A stretch of 64,000 bases of DNA, taken from assembly GCF_023065955.2 (NCBI RefSeq), contig NW_026622997.1:5256001-5320000 (forward strand), read 5' to 3'. Shown here in pieces: positions 62,101 through 64,000 of the stretch (position 1 is its first letter; every line of letters starts with the position of its first letter). Source of the stretch: Ursus arctos (Eukaryota > Chordata > Mammalia > Carnivora > Ursidae). Under the pieces are notes generated by a model that was given only the letters and a program-made list of their open reading frames with translations, was not told the origin of the DNA and searched no databases. The position numbers and the translations under genes were made by a program.

Positions 62101-63168
62101 CAAAGCATGCACCCACATCAGATATGGACTGAGTGGAGTGTCCTCTATCATGTATTATTTAATACTTTACATAGAAAAATGACAGCTGGGAAGAGGGGTG
62201 GATAAATAACTGACATGGGAACCATCTAGAAATGGGTTCGGGTCGGCTATCATGAACAGGAATAAGAAGCTAACTTCATTCGTTAGGAAAAACTTTTAAA
62301 AGTCTTTTCAGTTGTAATAAACACAGTAAAATTGATGGCATAAGCCATGTCATAAACAGCTGGAAATGAATAAGTATATCACACAAAGTGTCCTTAAAAA
62401 TTTCACTTGTATACTACTTGGATTCTCTGGCACATTAACAATATAACCCAGTATTTCCTAGGTACTATTGGCAATGGAGTAAACAATTTTGTATAGGCAA
62501 GTAGTTATTAGTGATGTTTCAGTTCACCTACTGATATTTCGATGATAGGAAATCCTGACTTTCATTCAAAACAGCTAAAACCTATCATCAAATTTCCACT
62601 ACAAAATTTTGTAGAGAAACCACAAGGCTTCCTCTTATGCTGATATTTACAATGCTTAAACTGTCCCTCAGAGTCTGCTATGAATAGATTAAGACTCAAT
62701 TCTTATTTTCTCCTTTTTTCAAGAAGTATATAATGCTCTGATACATCATTTATGAGATTAAGATTTTTCTTACTGAATGAAAAACATAAAATCATATTAA
62801 ATCTTTTTTCCTTTATATTATGCTACAAAGAACCAGTATTTGGAGTCTTTGGCTTTTTATGCTTTTTAGCTAAAAAATTTATCATATATAAACTTTCTCA
62901 CATCACAATCATGAGCACTCAGTCTGATCAGTTAACTTTACAAAGGATTTTATATACTAATAAGCTTTATTTTATTTTTTTTATTATGTTCAGTTAGCCA
63001 GCATATAGTACATCATAAGTTTTTGATGTAGTGTTCCATGATTCAGTAGTTGTGTATAACTTTTTTTTTAATGAAGTACTCAGAACAAAAACATTTAGCA
63101 TCTCACTTGCTTTCAGGCGTCAGGTGAACAGCCACAGTATCCCTCAAAGCACAGATTTCAAGCCGTGC
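59016..63168 (-). CDS. C-terminal end of an unidentified protein-coding gene (last three coding exons)
   Basis: Three minus-strand exons (63168-63107, 60739-60680, 59109-59016) are each bounded by AG acceptors and GT donors and join in one frame. The first is 62 nt and ends in phase 2. The second is 60 nt and keeps that phase. The third completes the codon and runs 30 residues to TAA. The joined 71-residue tail begins [20 protein letters not shown], continues [19 protein letters not shown], and ends with a leucine-rich helix ([12 protein letters not shown]) and a Ser-rich tail TMMKT. The composition suggests amphipathic alpha helices, perhaps a helical-repeat or coiled-coil C terminus, but I cannot name the family. 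Upstream exons must lie beyond position 64000; I found none convincing between 63200 and 64000. What is seen: splice signals, phase agreement and a stop codon followed by a repeat-poor candidate 3' UTR. What is inferred: that this is an expressed gene and not a chance alignment of open frames. Confidence 0.72.
59395..59640 (-). mobile_element. old L1M 3' relic in the last intron
   Basis: 'ggcatacagttctatgaata', 'gttccatcaccctccaaatg' and 'ccttttgtggtcaccttttt' mark a reverse-strand L1M 3' end. Lies in the intron between the last two exons. Confidence 0.65.
60680..60739 (-). other. internal coding exon (penultimate)
   Basis: The acceptor is cttgtctgtgttccag and the donor is a perfect gtaagt (rc of acttac at 60674-60679). 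The exon is 60 nt and keeps phase 2 on both sides, encoding [19 protein letters not shown] plus a split lysine codon. The intron to the last exon is about 1.57 kb and holds an old L1 3' relic at 59395-59640. Confidence 0.72.
60740..61955. other. intron sequence without recognised features
   Basis: Part of the 2.37-kb intron between exons 63107-63168 and 60680-60739. No exon with good splice sites was found here. Confidence 0.4.
61956..62100 (-). repeat. MIR, minus strand, intronic
   Basis: 'catagatgaggaacttaggc tctgaaagg'-type text is the reversed MIR core. A cttac near 62098 looks like a donor on the minus strand but lies in the repeat. Confidence 0.55.
62972..63060 (-). mobile_element. short L1 3' end, minus strand, next to an exon
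   Basis: T-rich start, then 'attatgttcagttagccagc', 'agtacatcataagtttttga' and 'ttccatgattcagtagttgt'. It is the L1 subfamily with 'gttcagttagcc', different from the copy at 63647. It lies in the intron about 46 bp downstream of the donor of exon 63107-63168, in the same orientation as the gene. Confidence 0.85.
63107..63168 (-). other. internal coding exon (antepenultimate of the gene)
   Basis: On the minus strand the acceptor is a pyrimidine-rich tract ending in ctcatgtttag, and the donor is CAA|gtgaga. The exon is 62 nt: 20 whole codons plus two bases (AA) that pair with the G of the next exon to make a lysine codon. The encoded residues run ALA-ARG-LEU-GLU to PRO-GLU-SER. The two other frames do not continue openly into the next two exons. 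Confidence 0.68.
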
Positions 63169-63646
63169 CTAAACATGAGAAAAGGACAAAGTGACCATAG
63201 GAAACTGCATCAATTATTAAATTGAAACAGGTGATGAGCGGACAGTCTCCCTCCTGCTTACTGTAGGGACAGGGTTGACAGAAGACCACTGACATGTAGT
63301 TATCCCCCACCTGACATGGTGACTATTAATTATGAACAGACTTTCTAAAACACTCCAAAGAAATCAGCTATGACAAAATATTCTTTTACTGGAAATTAAT
63401 TTAGAGTCGAGTATGACTGTGTGAAGGCAGGGAGTCAGATATCTTGTTACAAAAAGGTTCAACCTATGCAAGGATTTTCCAGAAAGCTGTATTTACTACC
63501 TAACCAGTAATTTTGCCTTTAGTCTGTTTGAGAGAAGAAGCAAAATTTGAAACACTGTCCCTAGATTATTGCCCCACACAACAGATTTAAGAAAATGGAT
63601 TGGCTTACTTCCTTATACCTATGCCCTTTTGGGCATACTGACTTTA

Positions 63647-63798
63647 TTTCTTATATATTTATTTTTATAATAATTTTTTATTATGTTAGTCACCATACAG
63701 TACATCCCTAGTTTTTGATGTAAAGTTCCATGATTCATTACTTGCGTATAACACCCAGTGCACCGTGCAATACGTGCCCTCCTTACTACCCATCACCA
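63647..63798 (-). mobile_element. L1 3' end (152 bp), minus strand, perfect duplication
   Basis: 'attatgttagtcaccataca' to 'tactacccatcacca'. The 14-bp duplication gcatactgacttta at 63633-63646 and 63799-63812 is perfect, so the insertion is young. Intronic if the gene continues to the right. Confidence 0.95.
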
Positions 63799-64000
63799 GC
63801 ATACTGACTTTAATCTCAAAAGTTAAAATAAAGCTCTGCAGATTTAATGCAATGTCTATTAAAATCACAGCTGGCTTTTGTTTGGTGATTGTTTTTTATA
63901 AAAATTGACAAGTTGATCTAAACAGACAAAACCATATTGAAAAAGAATAACACAGATAGAGAAACACTTTCTGACATCAAAACTTTCTATAAATCTATAA

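Noticed and set aside
62095..62160. Donor-like gtaagta on the minus strand
   Set aside because: It lies in a MIR relic, and no matching acceptor with an in-frame exon was found.
63236..63300. Possible splice acceptor (ccctgtccctacag on the minus strand) upstream of exon 63107-63168
   Set aside because: The sequence that would follow begins TAAG and has stops in the needed frame; the acceptor at 63169-63170 gives a phase-consistent exon.
1..64000. CRISPR arrays, bacterial operons, phage or plasmid features
   Set aside because: The repeat content is mammalian throughout; no regularly spaced repeats, ribosome binding sites or dense coding strands are present.

Overview
This window reads as nuclear DNA from a caniform carnivore, most likely a bear or another arctoid such as a pinniped. 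Ten tRNA-derived carnivore SINEs (CAN-SINE/SINEC) are present. Several are of the young 'ggggcgcctgggtggcgcag ... tcaggctcctc' type that I associate with bear-, panda- and seal-like genomes and not with the dog SINEC_Cf type. Many carnivore-type L1 3' ends also occur. There is no bacterial gene structure, no CRISPR array and no rRNA or tRNA gene. Almost every short ATG-to-stop frame in the window lies in an old repeat or in non-coding sequence. The species call is inference from memory of repeat families.

Layout. 1-9.5 kb: old L1M, MIR and DNA-transposon relics, two SINECs, and a nested group at 3.5-5.4 kb (old repeat, then an LTR-like element, then a 5'-truncated L1). 9.5-18.7 kb: the most unique and GC-richer part, with an MLT1-type LTR, L2 and MIR relics, a 38-bp tandem duplication and a very small L1 with 5' inversion. 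18.7-32.2 kb: a block made almost wholly of L1, including a Tigger-type transposon inside an old L1, an L1 with a 5' end but most of ORF2 deleted, and a minus-strand L1 5' end interrupted by two younger L1 3' ends in opposite orientation. 32.2-43.4 kb: L2, SINEC, MIR, hAT and one L1, with unique sequence between. 43.4-51.7 kb: long minus-strand L1M relics, one interrupted by a very young SINEC. 51.7-57.4 kb: a HAL1/L1-like relic, short L1 ends, SINECs and MIR.

The only protein-coding evidence is at the right end, on the minus strand. Three short exons (63107-63168, 60680-60739 and 59016-59109) have good splice sites and join in one phase-consistent frame. They give the last 71 residues of a protein, followed by a stop codon, a repeat-poor candidate 3' UTR of about 1.5 kb and a polyadenylation signal at 57499-57504. 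The rest of the gene lies beyond the right edge. I do not recognise the protein by name. The remainder of the window would then be the intergenic region downstream of this gene, shaped mainly by retrotransposition.
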